Source: Chthonomonas sp. UBA2391
Lineage (GTDB): Bacteria > Armatimonadota > Fimbriimonadia > Fimbriimonadales > Fimbriimonadaceae
NCBI GenBank assembly: GCA_002343825.1
Contig: DDSL01000154.1
Location: forward strand, 2,398 to 8,659
Direction: 5' to 3'
DNA length: 6,262 bases
Shown: piece by piece, positions 1-5,795 of the stretch
How positions within the stretch are numbered: position 1 is the stretch's first letter
Layout: every line of letters begins with the position of its first letter
Program-made: the position numbers and the translations under genes
The notes under the pieces: model-generated
Database searches by the model: none
The model's input: the letters and a program-made list of their open reading frames with translations, nothing else
What the model was told of the DNA's origin: nothing

Positions 1-396
1 GAGTACGAGCCGGGCAAACTCACGTTCTCGATTCTGGGGACGAAGACCCCGGGCATGGAGGTCAAGATCACGACCCAGCGGTTGCGGTCGTGGTCGGCAG
101 GCACGAAGTATGTGAACGATGCGAGCCTGGCTCCGGGCAAGCAGAAGGTGATCGACAAGGGCGGCGGCGGCCATTCCGTGGTGACGTTCCGCGCGGTGCT
201 CGTGAACGGGGAAGAGGTTTCGAAGGAGCGGCTGAACGCGAGTCTGTACCGAGGTGGGGCGCGGATCGTGGCCGTGAACCGCGCTCCGAAGCCTGCGGCC
301 GCGAAGCCGGCGGCTCCGACCCCGGGGATCGGGACGACGACCACGACCGGTCCTGTGCCGGTTGCTCCGAAGCCGGCCACGGGCGGATCGAACTAG
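1..396 (+). CDS. VanW family protein with G5-like C-terminal domain (3' part only)
   Basis: The frame is open from base 1, so the gene begins left of the window and only the last 131 residues are visible. Residues about 6-22 (LTFSILGTKTPGMEVKI) resemble the strand that closes VanW domains, typically of the form '.R.YGT..PG..V.I'. The next 70 residues look like a G5 domain: APGKQKVIDKGGGG, then VVTFRAVLVNGEEV, then SLYRGGARIVAVN. This matches the family pattern of a 'GK..V..KG..G' turn, a 'NG..V' hairpin and a closing 'IV.V' strand. VanW-G5 proteins are usually exported and cell-wall associated; their biochemical role is not well settled. The end is a low-complexity tail rich in Pro, Ala, Thr and Gly, including TTTTT, probably a flexible linker. 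The stop is TAG at 394-396, inside the left arm of a long inverted repeat, facing the convergent isomerase-like gene. The family call is from memory of motifs; a G5-only protein is the main alternative. Confidence 0.75.
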   Translation, partial: EYEPGKLTFSILGTKTPGMEVKITTQRLRSWSAGTKYVNDASLAPGKQKVIDKGGGGHSVVTFRAVLVNGEEVSKERLNASLYRGGARIVAVNRAPKPAAAKPAAPTPGIGTTTTTGPVPVAPKPATGGSN

Positions 397-497
397 TCGC
401 GCCGGCCCAGAGGCCACGCCCTGGGTCGGATGACGCCGCATCCACCTACGGCGGATGCGGGCGGAATCCGACCCCTTGCCCCGGCGCGACTAGTTCG
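389..497. repeat. Large nested palindrome between convergent genes, overlapping both stop codons
   Basis: The outer arms 389-405 and 481-497 are a perfect 17-bp inverted repeat (cgaactagtcgcgccgg and its complement). Inside lie a second perfect pair of 9 bp (423-431 with 466-474, gggtcggat) and a third of 8 bp (436-443 with 453-460, ccgcatcc) around a 9-nt loop. A competing small hairpin pairs 406-410 (cccag) with 421-425 (ctggg). The left outer arm holds the aac-tag end of the VanW-type gene; the right outer arm holds the aac-tag end of the isomerase-like gene on the other strand. The fold is symmetric, so it could end transcription from both sides. There is no T-run, so simple rho-independent action is unproven. 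A small non-coding mobile palindrome is the alternative. Confidence 0.85.
423..474. terminator. Possible bidirectional transcription terminator (core hairpin of the palindrome)
   Basis: The two inner stems form a GC-rich hairpin: 9 bp, a 4x5-nt internal loop, 8 bp, and a 9-nt loop (acctacggc). It sits 26 nt past the stop of the rightward gene and 15 nt past the stop of the leftward gene, the expected place for a shared terminator. No U-tract follows on either strand, so this is inferred from position and stem strength only. Confidence 0.4.
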
Positions 498-1410
498 GAT
501 CGACGGCGCGATAGGCCGTGATCACCTTGCGCTCGCCCGCCTTGCCACCTTCCGACGCCCCATGCTCCATTCCCAGGATCCCCGTGAACCCGCGTGAGGC
601 GATGTGCGCGAACACCTTCTTGTAGTTCACTTCGCCTGAGCCCGGCTCCGCCCGACCTGGGTTGTCCCCGATCTGGAAGTATCCGATCTCATCCCAGCAG
701 CGGTTCATGTTGTCGATGAGGTTGCCCTCTGTGACCTGAAGGTGGTAGAGGTCGTGGAGGATCTTGAGGCTCGGGCGATTCACAGCCTTACAGGTGGCAT
801 ACAGGATATCGCTCGTCGCCCCGTACATCCCCGGATGGTCGCGCCAGTTGAGCGGCTCGATCACCATCACCAGCCCGGTCGGCTCGCACAGGTCGCACGC
901 CCGTCGCAGCACGTCGATCACGCTCGCCATCTGGTGCCCGAACGGGCGGTTCGGATCGAGGCGACCGAGCACGGTCGTCACCCACTTCGCGTTGATCCGT
1001 TTCGCGACCTCGATCGACTCCTTCGTCTCGGCCAGAAACTTGTCGTGGAATTCCTGTCGACCCGTCGTCAGCGTCGGGTTCGACCAGTCGATGCCCTGAG
1101 CGACGAAGATGCCCATCCGGATGCCGCGGTCCGCCATGACCTTCGCTTGGCGCTCCTGCTCTTGCGCTGAGCGCCCCTTCATTCCGTTGTCCTCCCAGGC
1201 TAGGAAACCCTCGTCGGCGCAAAACTTGAGTTGATCGACGATGTCGTCTCCAGCGTGTTCCCGAAACATGCCGGGGTGCGGCGCATAGTTGAGCTTGAAC
1301 GGGGCTGACAAAGGCTTCTCCTCGGGGGCACCCGCGATCGAAAGCACGGGGCCGACGGCAAGGCCGGCCCCGGCAACGAGTCCGGTACGAAGTAGATCGC
1401 GGCGCGTCAT
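490..1410 (-). CDS. Tat-exported hydroxypyruvate isomerase-like TIM-barrel protein
   Basis: This 306-residue protein belongs to the sugar phosphate isomerase/epimerase (AP endonuclease 2-like, xylose isomerase-like) superfamily and is closest in motifs to hydroxypyruvate isomerase Hyi. The expected metal and catalytic residues are present: E185 in VIEPLNWRDHPG, D220 in ILHDLYHLQ, Q247 in YFQIGDNPGR and E282 in GMEHG. The EPGSGEVNY motif at 255-263 is also typical of Hyi. Spacing between these residues follows the family as I recall it. The N-terminus is a twin-arginine signal: TRRDLLRTG at 2-10, a hydrophobic stretch to about 25, and an AGA cleavage site near residue 28. This implies export of the folded, probably metal-loaded enzyme, unlike cytosolic Hyi. 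ATG is at 1410; no clear Shine-Dalgarno lies in the 21-nt gap from the upstream DUF4139-type gene, so coupled translation is likely. Isomerase fold and export are well supported; the substrate is unknown. Confidence 0.88.
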   Translation of the reverse strand: MTRRDLLRTGLVAGAGLAVGPVLSIAGAPEEKPLSAPFKLNYAPHPGMFREHAGDDIVDQLKFCADEGFLAWEDNGMKGRSAQEQERQAKVMADRGIRMGIFVAQGIDWSNPTLTTGRQEFHDKFLAETKESIEVAKRINAKWVTTVLGRLDPNRPFGHQMASVIDVLRRACDLCEPTGLVMVIEPLNWRDHPGMYGATSDILYATCKAVNRPSLKILHDLYHLQVTEGNLIDNMNRCWDEIGYFQIGDNPGRAEPGSGEVNYKKVFAHIASRGFTGILGMEHGASEGGKAGERKVITAYRAVDPN

Positions 1411-1431
1411 GATGGCCGCGATGTTACCGCC

Positions 1432-2937
1432 TCACAGTCGCACCACGACCCGGTAGCGATACGTGAGCACGAGCGTTTCACCAGGCTTCACGGGGACGGC
1501 CCAGGTCAGGCGCGTTCGTGGATTGAGCGCGTTCAGGCCCTTGGCCAGACCGGTGCGCTTCGGATTGGCGTCCGCCCCGAGGATTTCGCCGTTCACGTCT
1601 CGCTTCAGCTCCAGTTCGATCGCCTCCGCCTTGCGGTTGACGATCCGGATCGTGCCCTTGAGGACGATGTCGTTCACCCCGAATCGGGAGCTGCCCTGCA
1701 CGACTTCGCGCTGGCTGCGAGAGACTTCTTCTTCGGTGCTCTCGACCGCGACGTCGAGGGCTTTGGTGATCTTGACCGTGATCGGAGCGTTTTCGGCGGT
1801 GTAACTCATCAGATCCTGTCCGAGAATCTCGCCGTCTTGGACCGTGACCGCCGGTCCGGTCGTGAGCGGTTTGCCGCTCGAGTTCGTGAAGGTGACGCTA
1901 TGCCAAACGTCAGGGGGCGGGACGTCGCCGGGGTCACCGCGGAACGCGCTCTCGAGCCCGACCTCGTTCAGCTCGCATTCGTAGACATGCCGAAACGGGC
2001 TCTTGGCTCCGAAGAGCACGAACAAGCCGCGATCGCCGGGTTTGAGGGCGACCTTGGGCAGCGGATAGAAGAAAAGGTCCTCCGATCGCGTGCCGGCCGC
2101 ATCGATGGCGGGGAAGGCATCGTCGAAGTTCTCACGTCGCAACGCGTTTTGCGCCATTTGTCCGCCGAGGCCGCGGAAGTCGGCGGGCGTGCCGATCGCG
2201 AGGAGGCTGTTCACGAACTGGTCGAGGGACTGCCCGACTGAGAGCGGATCGAGCAGACGGAGGTAGGGGATGTTCGGAAAGCCGGTGATGAGCCGCACCG
2301 AGGCCTGGCTCAGATCGAGGCGATCGGTGAGAAGGGTGGCCTTCGCGGTGAGTTCAAGGGTCTTCGGGTCCGAGATGTCGAGCGAATAGGACGGGGCCCA
2401 GGTGGCACCCCGCTCGAGGGAGAGAATCCTGACCTTGCCCCCGCTTGGACCGGAGGCTTCGATTCGGAGGATGGGGCTCTTGGATTTCCGTTCCACCTCC
2501 CAGACCAGGCCCTGGCCCTGTGCGCGCGAGATCGTGCCGAGGAGGATCGCCTGGACCCCTTCAGCGGTCTGGAACAACGCAAGGGTGTCGCTGACACCCA
2601 GGACCTTGCCCGAAAACGTCTTGTCGCCAACGGACGCCGTGACCTCGCGTCCGATATTGGCGCGGAGGAGATCGCCGATCGAACTGGCCGGAGCGCGGCT
2701 CGCACTTTCGACTTGGGTCGCGGTGACCGACTTGATCGTCACGCTGTTCGAAGCCGTGATCCAGAGAGTGCCGAGGACTCCGTCGATCGGGGCGGCATCG
2801 ACGGTGCCGGTCCCGGGGAGATCCCATTCCCGGACGACGACGGCGTAGCCGTTCTTGAAGAGGGAAGCGGAAACGACCTTCCCCTCGATCGGGGGCGCAA
2901 ACAGCAACGAAACCAGCATCATGTCCTTAGGACGCAC
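1432..2937 (-). CDS. DUF4139 domain-containing secreted protein
   Basis: About 500 residues resembling DUF4139-family proteins (related to mucoidy inhibitor A). These are beta-rich and their function is not firmly established. Recognisable parts are the N-terminal VVSASLFKNGYAVVVREWDLPG strand pair, the central RGATWAPSYSLDI segment leading to LTAKATLLTD (W-x-P-x-Y is the family hallmark), and a C-terminal domain with GDRGLFVLF, VWHSVTFTNSSGKPLTTGP, IRIVNRKAEAIELELKR and a final LVLTYRYRV strand. The coiled coil often seen between the N- and C-terminal parts of MuiA-type proteins is absent. The frame is open back to a TTG at 3003. I prefer GTG at 2937 because it gives a short signal peptide (MRPKDMMLVSLLFAPP); ATG at 2922 or 2919, just after aagga, is also possible. 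TGA at 1434-1432 precedes the isomerase-like gene by 21 nt, suggesting one operon. Family call is good; start is uncertain. Confidence 0.82.
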   Translation of the reverse strand: MRPKDMMLVSLLFAPPIEGKVVSASLFKNGYAVVVREWDLPGTGTVDAAPIDGVLGTLWITASNSVTIKSVTATQVESASRAPASSIGDLLRANIGREVTASVGDKTFSGKVLGVSDTLALFQTAEGVQAILLGTISRAQGQGLVWEVERKSKSPILRIEASGPSGGKVRILSLERGATWAPSYSLDISDPKTLELTAKATLLTDRLDLSQASVRLITGFPNIPYLRLLDPLSVGQSLDQFVNSLLAIGTPADFRGLGGQMAQNALRRENFDDAFPAIDAAGTRSEDLFFYPLPKVALKPGDRGLFVLFGAKSPFRHVYECELNEVGLESAFRGDPGDVPPPDVWHSVTFTNSSGKPLTTGPAVTVQDGEILGQDLMSYTAENAPITVKITKALDVAVESTEEEVSRSQREVVQGSSRFGVNDIVLKGTIRIVNRKAEAIELELKRDVNGEILGADANPKRTGLAKGLNALNPRTRLTWAVPVKPGETLVLTYRYRVVVRL

Positions 2938-3037
2938 GGTCGAGGTCGCCAGGGTGCGAGTCTTCGTAATAGTGATCGAGGCGGGGAAGCCGATCGAGTC
3001 CAAGAGGCGACCGACAGACGGTCGGAACCGCCGCGAA

Positions 3038-3055
3038 CTAGAATCTGTATTCTAG
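3038..3055. promoter_or_regulatory. Inverted repeat with twin TAGAAT boxes in divergent promoter region
   Basis: ctagaat, a 4-nt spacer (ctgt), and attctag form a perfect 7-bp inverted repeat. Each half reads TAGAAT on its own strand, five of six matches to the sigma-70 -10 consensus, so it could be two back-to-back -10 elements: 3039-3044 rightward for the protease gene, 3054-3049 leftward for the DUF4139-type gene. No convincing TTGACA lies at the right distance on either strand. The same symmetry could serve as an operator. The rightward transcript leader would be only about a dozen bases. This is an inference from a short motif. Confidence 0.35.
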
Positions 3056-3063
3056 GAGAGCTT

Positions 3064-4200
3064 ATGCGGAAACTGGTGGTACTGACGGTTGCGGTGTTTG
3101 TCGGGGCGCTTGCGGCGCTCCAGATCGATCATTGGGTTCGGCGCGACCGTGCCCCCGAGCTTCGCACGACCGAGTCGCTGCGGGGTGTCGACGGCTTCGG
3201 CGTGCGGCCCGTGAACCTCGAGTCCTCGGTCACGGCTCCGGTCGACTTCCGGGCGGCGGTGAAGAAGATCATGCCCGCGGTCGTGAGCGTCGATTCGACG
3301 AGCACCGGGCGCGGCTTCTTCGGCGAGGCGGTTGCCCAGAGTTCGTCCGGATCGGGCGTCGTGATCTCGTCGGACGGGAACATCATCACGAACCATCACG
3401 TCGTGGCGGGCGCGTCGAAGGTGCGGGTGCACTTTTCGGATGGGCGAAGCATGGATGCTCGCATTGTCGGGAGCGATCCGCGCAGCGACATCGCGGTTCT
3501 GAAAGTGAACGGCAAGGGTCTCCCCGCTGCCGAACTTGGCTCGAGCGCTGCGCTCGAAATCGGTGAATGGGTCATCGCGGCGGGCAATCCGCTCGGCTAT
3601 GAGAACACGGTCAGCGTCGGAGTCGTCTCGTCGCTCGGCCGCACGCTTCCGACCGAAAGCGCGATTCTCGTCGATGCGATCCAGACGGACGCGGCGATCA
3701 ACCGGGGGAACTCGGGCGGCGCGCTCGCCAATGCTCAGGGTCAGCTCGTCGGCATCAATTCGGCGATCGCCAGCAATACGGGGGGCTCGGTCGGGATCGG
3801 TTTCGCGATCCCGATCGACCGTGCGAAGCGGATCGTCAAGGATCTCATCGAGACCGGCCGAGTGCGGTATGGCTGGCTCGGGATCCAGATCAACCCCCAG
3901 CCGGTGCTGGCGAACGCGGGCGACCGTCAGGCGCTGTCCGAAATGGTCGGGGCGATGCCGCCGTCGGAGGGTCTTCTGATCCAGCGCGTGGTGCAGGGCA
4001 GCCCGGCCGCTCGACTCGGGATTCAGCGCTTCGATGTGCTGCTCGCGATCGATGGCAAGAAGATCGTCGAGGCGATCGACTTCCAGAAGCAGATGGTCGA
4101 TCGGAAGCCGGGGGATAAGGTCGAGATCAGATACTGGAGTCGCGGCCAGACCAAGACGATCCAGGTCACGCTCGAGGACTTAACGACGACGACGTCGTGA
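3064..4200 (+). CDS. HtrA/DegP-type membrane-anchored serine protease, one PDZ domain
   Basis: This 378-residue S1C-family serine protease is likely involved in envelope protein quality control. A hydrophobic N-terminal segment (about 3-20, after MRK) followed by HWVRRDR looks like an uncleaved anchor, as in DegS. The protease domain spans about 60-262. The triad is intact: H112 in TNHHVV, D142 in SDIAVLKV and S217 in RGNSGGAL. GNPLGYENTVSVGVVSS (174-190) and GFAIPID (246-252) are typical of the family. One PDZ domain follows from about 268 (YGWLGIQI as the carboxylate-binding strand) to 370, with SPAARLGI and FDVLLAIDGKKI. Two-PDZ DegP would be longer, so the layout matches DegS or HtrA types. 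ATG at 3064 has aggagag 3 nt upstream (3054-3060). The frame is open further upstream to 2713, but that part is antisense to the neighbour gene and would bury the anchor. A missing RseP-like partner here leaves any sigma-E-type role unknown. Confidence 0.95.
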   Translation: MRKLVVLTVAVFVGALAALQIDHWVRRDRAPELRTTESLRGVDGFGVRPVNLESSVTAPVDFRAAVKKIMPAVVSVDSTSTGRGFFGEAVAQSSSGSGVVISSDGNIITNHHVVAGASKVRVHFSDGRSMDARIVGSDPRSDIAVLKVNGKGLPAAELGSSAALEIGEWVIAAGNPLGYENTVSVGVVSSLGRTLPTESAILVDAIQTDAAINRGNSGGALANAQGQLVGINSAIASNTGGSVGIGFAIPIDRAKRIVKDLIETGRVRYGWLGIQINPQPVLANAGDRQALSEMVGAMPPSEGLLIQRVVQGSPAARLGIQRFDVLLAIDGKKIVEAIDFQKQMVDRKPGDKVEIRYWSRGQTKTIQVTLEDLTTTTS

Positions 4201-4260
4201 CGGTGGAGCCGGCAACACCGATGGAAGTACTGTGCTACCTGGCTCCATGGTATCGAGTCC
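4201..4260. terminator. Convergent intergenic gap with a weak inverted repeat
   Basis: The protease gene ends at 4200 and the leftward cysteine-rich gene ends at 4261, leaving 60 bases. tggagcc (4204-4210) is complementary to ggctcca (4241-4247), with a 30-nt loop; cggtg (4201-4205) can alternatively pair with caccg (4216-4220). Neither has a T-run. The position favours a shared terminator, but the structural support is weak. Confidence 0.25.
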
Positions 4261-4605
4261 CTAGTCTGGTTCCATTGCGTAGGTGACACCGTTGCAGTCG
4301 CAACAGTTGATGACGTAGTCGTCGAAGCCCGAGCCCTTACAGTATTCCCAGGTGTTCTCGTTGATCATCCGCTTGAACTTATGACGGTATCGGATAGTCT
4401 TCGTGTAGGCAGTTCCACCGCCGGCCTTTTGACAGATGACACCGTTCTCGCAGTACTCTTTGGAGCAGATGCCTATCGGCTCCCAGCCAGATCCCTGGCA
4501 GATCGGCAAACTGACACAGGTGTCCGACCACGTATAGCAGTCATAGGCAATGGCAGCGGTGGCAGCGAAGCACAGGGCTAACAGAGAGAGTCTAGCTCAT
4601 TGCAT
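4261..4605 (-). pseudogene. Small secreted cysteine-rich protein, frame interrupted by TGA at codon 3
   Basis: Reading from ATG at 4605 gives M-Q-stop, then an uninterrupted 111-codon frame to TAG at 4261. After the stop the frame encodes ARLSLLALCFAATAAIA, a textbook Sec signal peptide with an AIA cleavage site at codon 20. The mature part of 94 residues has ten cysteines (codons 23, 30, 36, 47, 52, 58, 89, 101, 102, 104), enough for five disulfides, and three tryptophans (26, 41, 86). The middle is basic (KTIRYRHKFKR). I recognise no family. A perfect aggaggt lies 5 nt before the ATG. A second ATG at 4600 is followed at once by an AGC-TAG end, and one or two lost bases there could also explain the break, since ATG-AAA-GCT-AGA would give a normal lysine-arginine signal. 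Without the signal, translation could begin only at TTG 4509. It is the last gene of the operon, 27 nt after the pilin-like gene. Pseudogene or sequence error is more likely than recoding, as TGA is a normal stop in the neighbours. Confidence 0.7.
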
Positions 4606-4610
4606 GGGTT

Positions 4611-4617
4611 ACCTCCT
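4611..4617 (-). promoter_or_regulatory. Perfect Shine-Dalgarno site of the cysteine-rich gene
   Basis: The minus strand reads aggaggt, a full match to the 16S rRNA anti-Shine-Dalgarno, 5 nt before ATG 4605 and 10 nt before ATG 4600. It is the strongest ribosome site I see in the window, implying that a highly translated gene was intended here despite the stop at codon 3. Confidence 0.8.
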
Positions 4618-4632
4618 ATGGTTCTGATTGGA

Positions 4633-5199
4633 TCACTGATTCTGGAAGGGATCATCCAGCTCAGGGCAGGGATAAGTCGTTCGATTCTCAAGGAAGTGAC
4701 CGATATCGACACGTGCCTTCACGACGATGCTCCCGTTCTCCCTGCAAAGGATCAGGGCGCGACGCCCCGTCTCGCGTGCGACTGTAGTCCGCATGTGATT
4801 CATGTCCACGAGAACAGGCCAATCGCCCTGGCGCTTTTCGGCGCAAGCCTTCATCTCAGGCGCATCCATTGCGACCAGAGGACTAATGAAGCGGCCGCTA
4901 TAGGCGCCGAAGTTGGCCAAGTCGACGGTTGGGGGCGTCAGCGGACATCCGCAGGCGATGGACATCGGGAGGTAGGGTCGCCAAGCGGGAAATGTCAGGT
5001 TGTTCGGCGGATTCGCATCGAAGTCGGCCCGGTACATCAACGCAGCGGAGTAGATTTGCCTTAAGTTCGCGATGCAGATCGTCTCCTTGGCTCGTAGTTT
5101 TGCTCCAGTCAGAATGGGGAAAATCAACGCTATCAGAATCAAGATGATGCCGATGCAGACGAGGATTTCCATGAGTGAGAAGGCGCTTCTGTGTTTCAT
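4633..5199 (-). CDS. Type IV pilin-like protein (prepilin N-methylation domain) with several cysteines
   Basis: This 188-residue protein starts with a prepilin signature: a short basic leader MKHRSA, then F7-S-L-M-E11-I-L-V and a hydrophobic helix to about residue 30. The glutamate at +5 after the expected A6/F7 cut is present; alanine instead of glycine at -1 is less usual but tolerated in the family. It then has NLRQIYSAALMYRADFDANPP (46-66), like the helix and loop of pseudopilins abundant in Armatimonadota and Planctomycetota. Export and anchoring by a type II secretion or type IV pilus-like machine follows from the family. The exposed part is unusually rich in cysteine (42, 83, 85, 119, 152, 178, with ACGCP at 82-86). 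ATG 5199 has ggag 6 nt upstream and overlaps the preceding stop by 4 nt (ATGA), so translation is coupled. The frame is open to 5397, but that extension is antisense-like filler overlapping the upstream gene. Ligand and exact role are unknown. Confidence 0.85.
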   Translation of the reverse strand: MKHRSAFSLMEILVCIGIILILIALIFPILTGAKLRAKETICIANLRQIYSAALMYRADFDANPPNNLTFPAWRPYLPMSIACGCPLTPPTVDLANFGAYSGRFISPLVAMDAPEMKACAEKRQGDWPVLVDMNHMRTTVARETGRRALILCRENGSIVVKARVDIGHFLENRTTYPCPELDDPFQNQ

Positions 5200-5795
5200 T
5201 TCGATCTCCGTTTGTCCCACGCGAGGCAGAGTGTGGCAAGTACGGTAAGCACGGCCAGAGCCATGTACTTGGTCGGTGCGAAGGCACTCATCGAGGCGGC
5301 GCTGAGCCGCAGTGTCGCGTACCCGGATGCAGCAGCGGCGATGGCAAGCCCGATGATCGCTACCCAGAGCCAGGCACGTGAATTTTCCCCGGCCCACGAT
5401 CGACGGTCCCAGTGCTTGAGCCCGACACCGAGCAGGATTCCAGCGATCGTTGTGCCCAAGGTCCAGAGTCCCCAGCGGCGAATGGACGACTCGAACAAAT
5501 CAAAGGTCCCGGGTCGAATCGCGGCTCCTCGAAACCGGACCTCGATCGCGATCGCCAGAAGCGCGCCGAGACCGCAGGCCACGGCCGCCTCCGGCGATTC
5601 GTGCGCGACCGCCGCACAGATGATGAGGAGGATCAGGAGACCGACGTAGTGGATGGCCGTGATGTAGTTCAGGTTCTGAGCCTTGACCGACGCAAAGACC
5701 ATGAGATTCTGCGATTCGAGCACGATCGCCGGGATCGCGAGCCCAAGAACGACGGGCCCGAGGTGGGCCTGATCCTTGACAACGGTCGCCTTCAC
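5196..5795 (-). CDS. Polytopic integral membrane protein, unrecognised family
   Basis: GTG at 5795 overlaps the upstream stop by 4 nt (GTGA) and has ggagg 9 nt upstream (5805-5809). It gives 199 residues; the frame remains open to 5945, but that part overlaps the upstream gene and is not membrane-like. Hydrophobic segments lie at about 12-27, 46-65, 69-86, 109-126, 142-162 and 176-193, so five or six membrane helices, ending in a basic tail DKRRSK. Charged loops include EVRFRGAAIRPG (85-96) and KHWDRRSWAGENSR (127-140). Cysteines occur at 60, 74 and 190 within helices; there is no CxxC pair, so it does not look like DsbB, VKOR or CcdA by motif. A MauE/DoxX-like role beside a thioredoxin-fold gene is an idea from context, not from motifs I can see. 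It ends in the ATGA overlap with the pilin-like gene. Confidence 0.8.
   Translation of the reverse strand: MKATVVKDQAHLGPVVLGLAIPAIVLESQNLMVFASVKAQNLNYITAIHYVGLLILLIICAAVAHESPEAAVACGLGALLAIAIEVRFRGAAIRPGTFDLFESSIRRWGLWTLGTTIAGILLGVGLKHWDRRSWAGENSRAWLWVAIIGLAIAAAASGYATLRLSAASMSAFAPTKYMALAVLTVLATLCLAWDKRRSK

Noticed and set aside
68..445. Leftward open frame opposite the VanW-type gene
   Set aside because: Its composition, dominated by Ser, Arg and Pro, is typical of the antisense of high-GC coding DNA; the opposite strand has clear VanW/G5 motifs.
2713..3063. Upstream extension of the protease reading frame by about 117 codons
   Set aside because: It runs antisense through the DUF4139-type gene, is rich in Arg and Gly as shadow frames are, and would bury the membrane anchor that follows the well-placed aggagag and ATG at 3064.
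4597..4599. TGA read as selenocysteine or tryptophan
   Set aside because: The protease, DUF4139-type, pilin-like and membrane genes all use TGA as stop, and a recoded residue in the signal peptide n-region would serve no known purpose.
4600..5064. Rightward 154-codon open frame opposite the pilin-like gene
   Set aside because: It has no family resemblance and lies antisense to a well-supported gene.
5200..5397. Upstream extension of the pilin-like reading frame
   Set aside because: The prepilin leader must be N-terminal and short; ATG 5199 has its own ribosome site and an ATGA overlap. The extension lies inside the membrane-protein gene in another frame.
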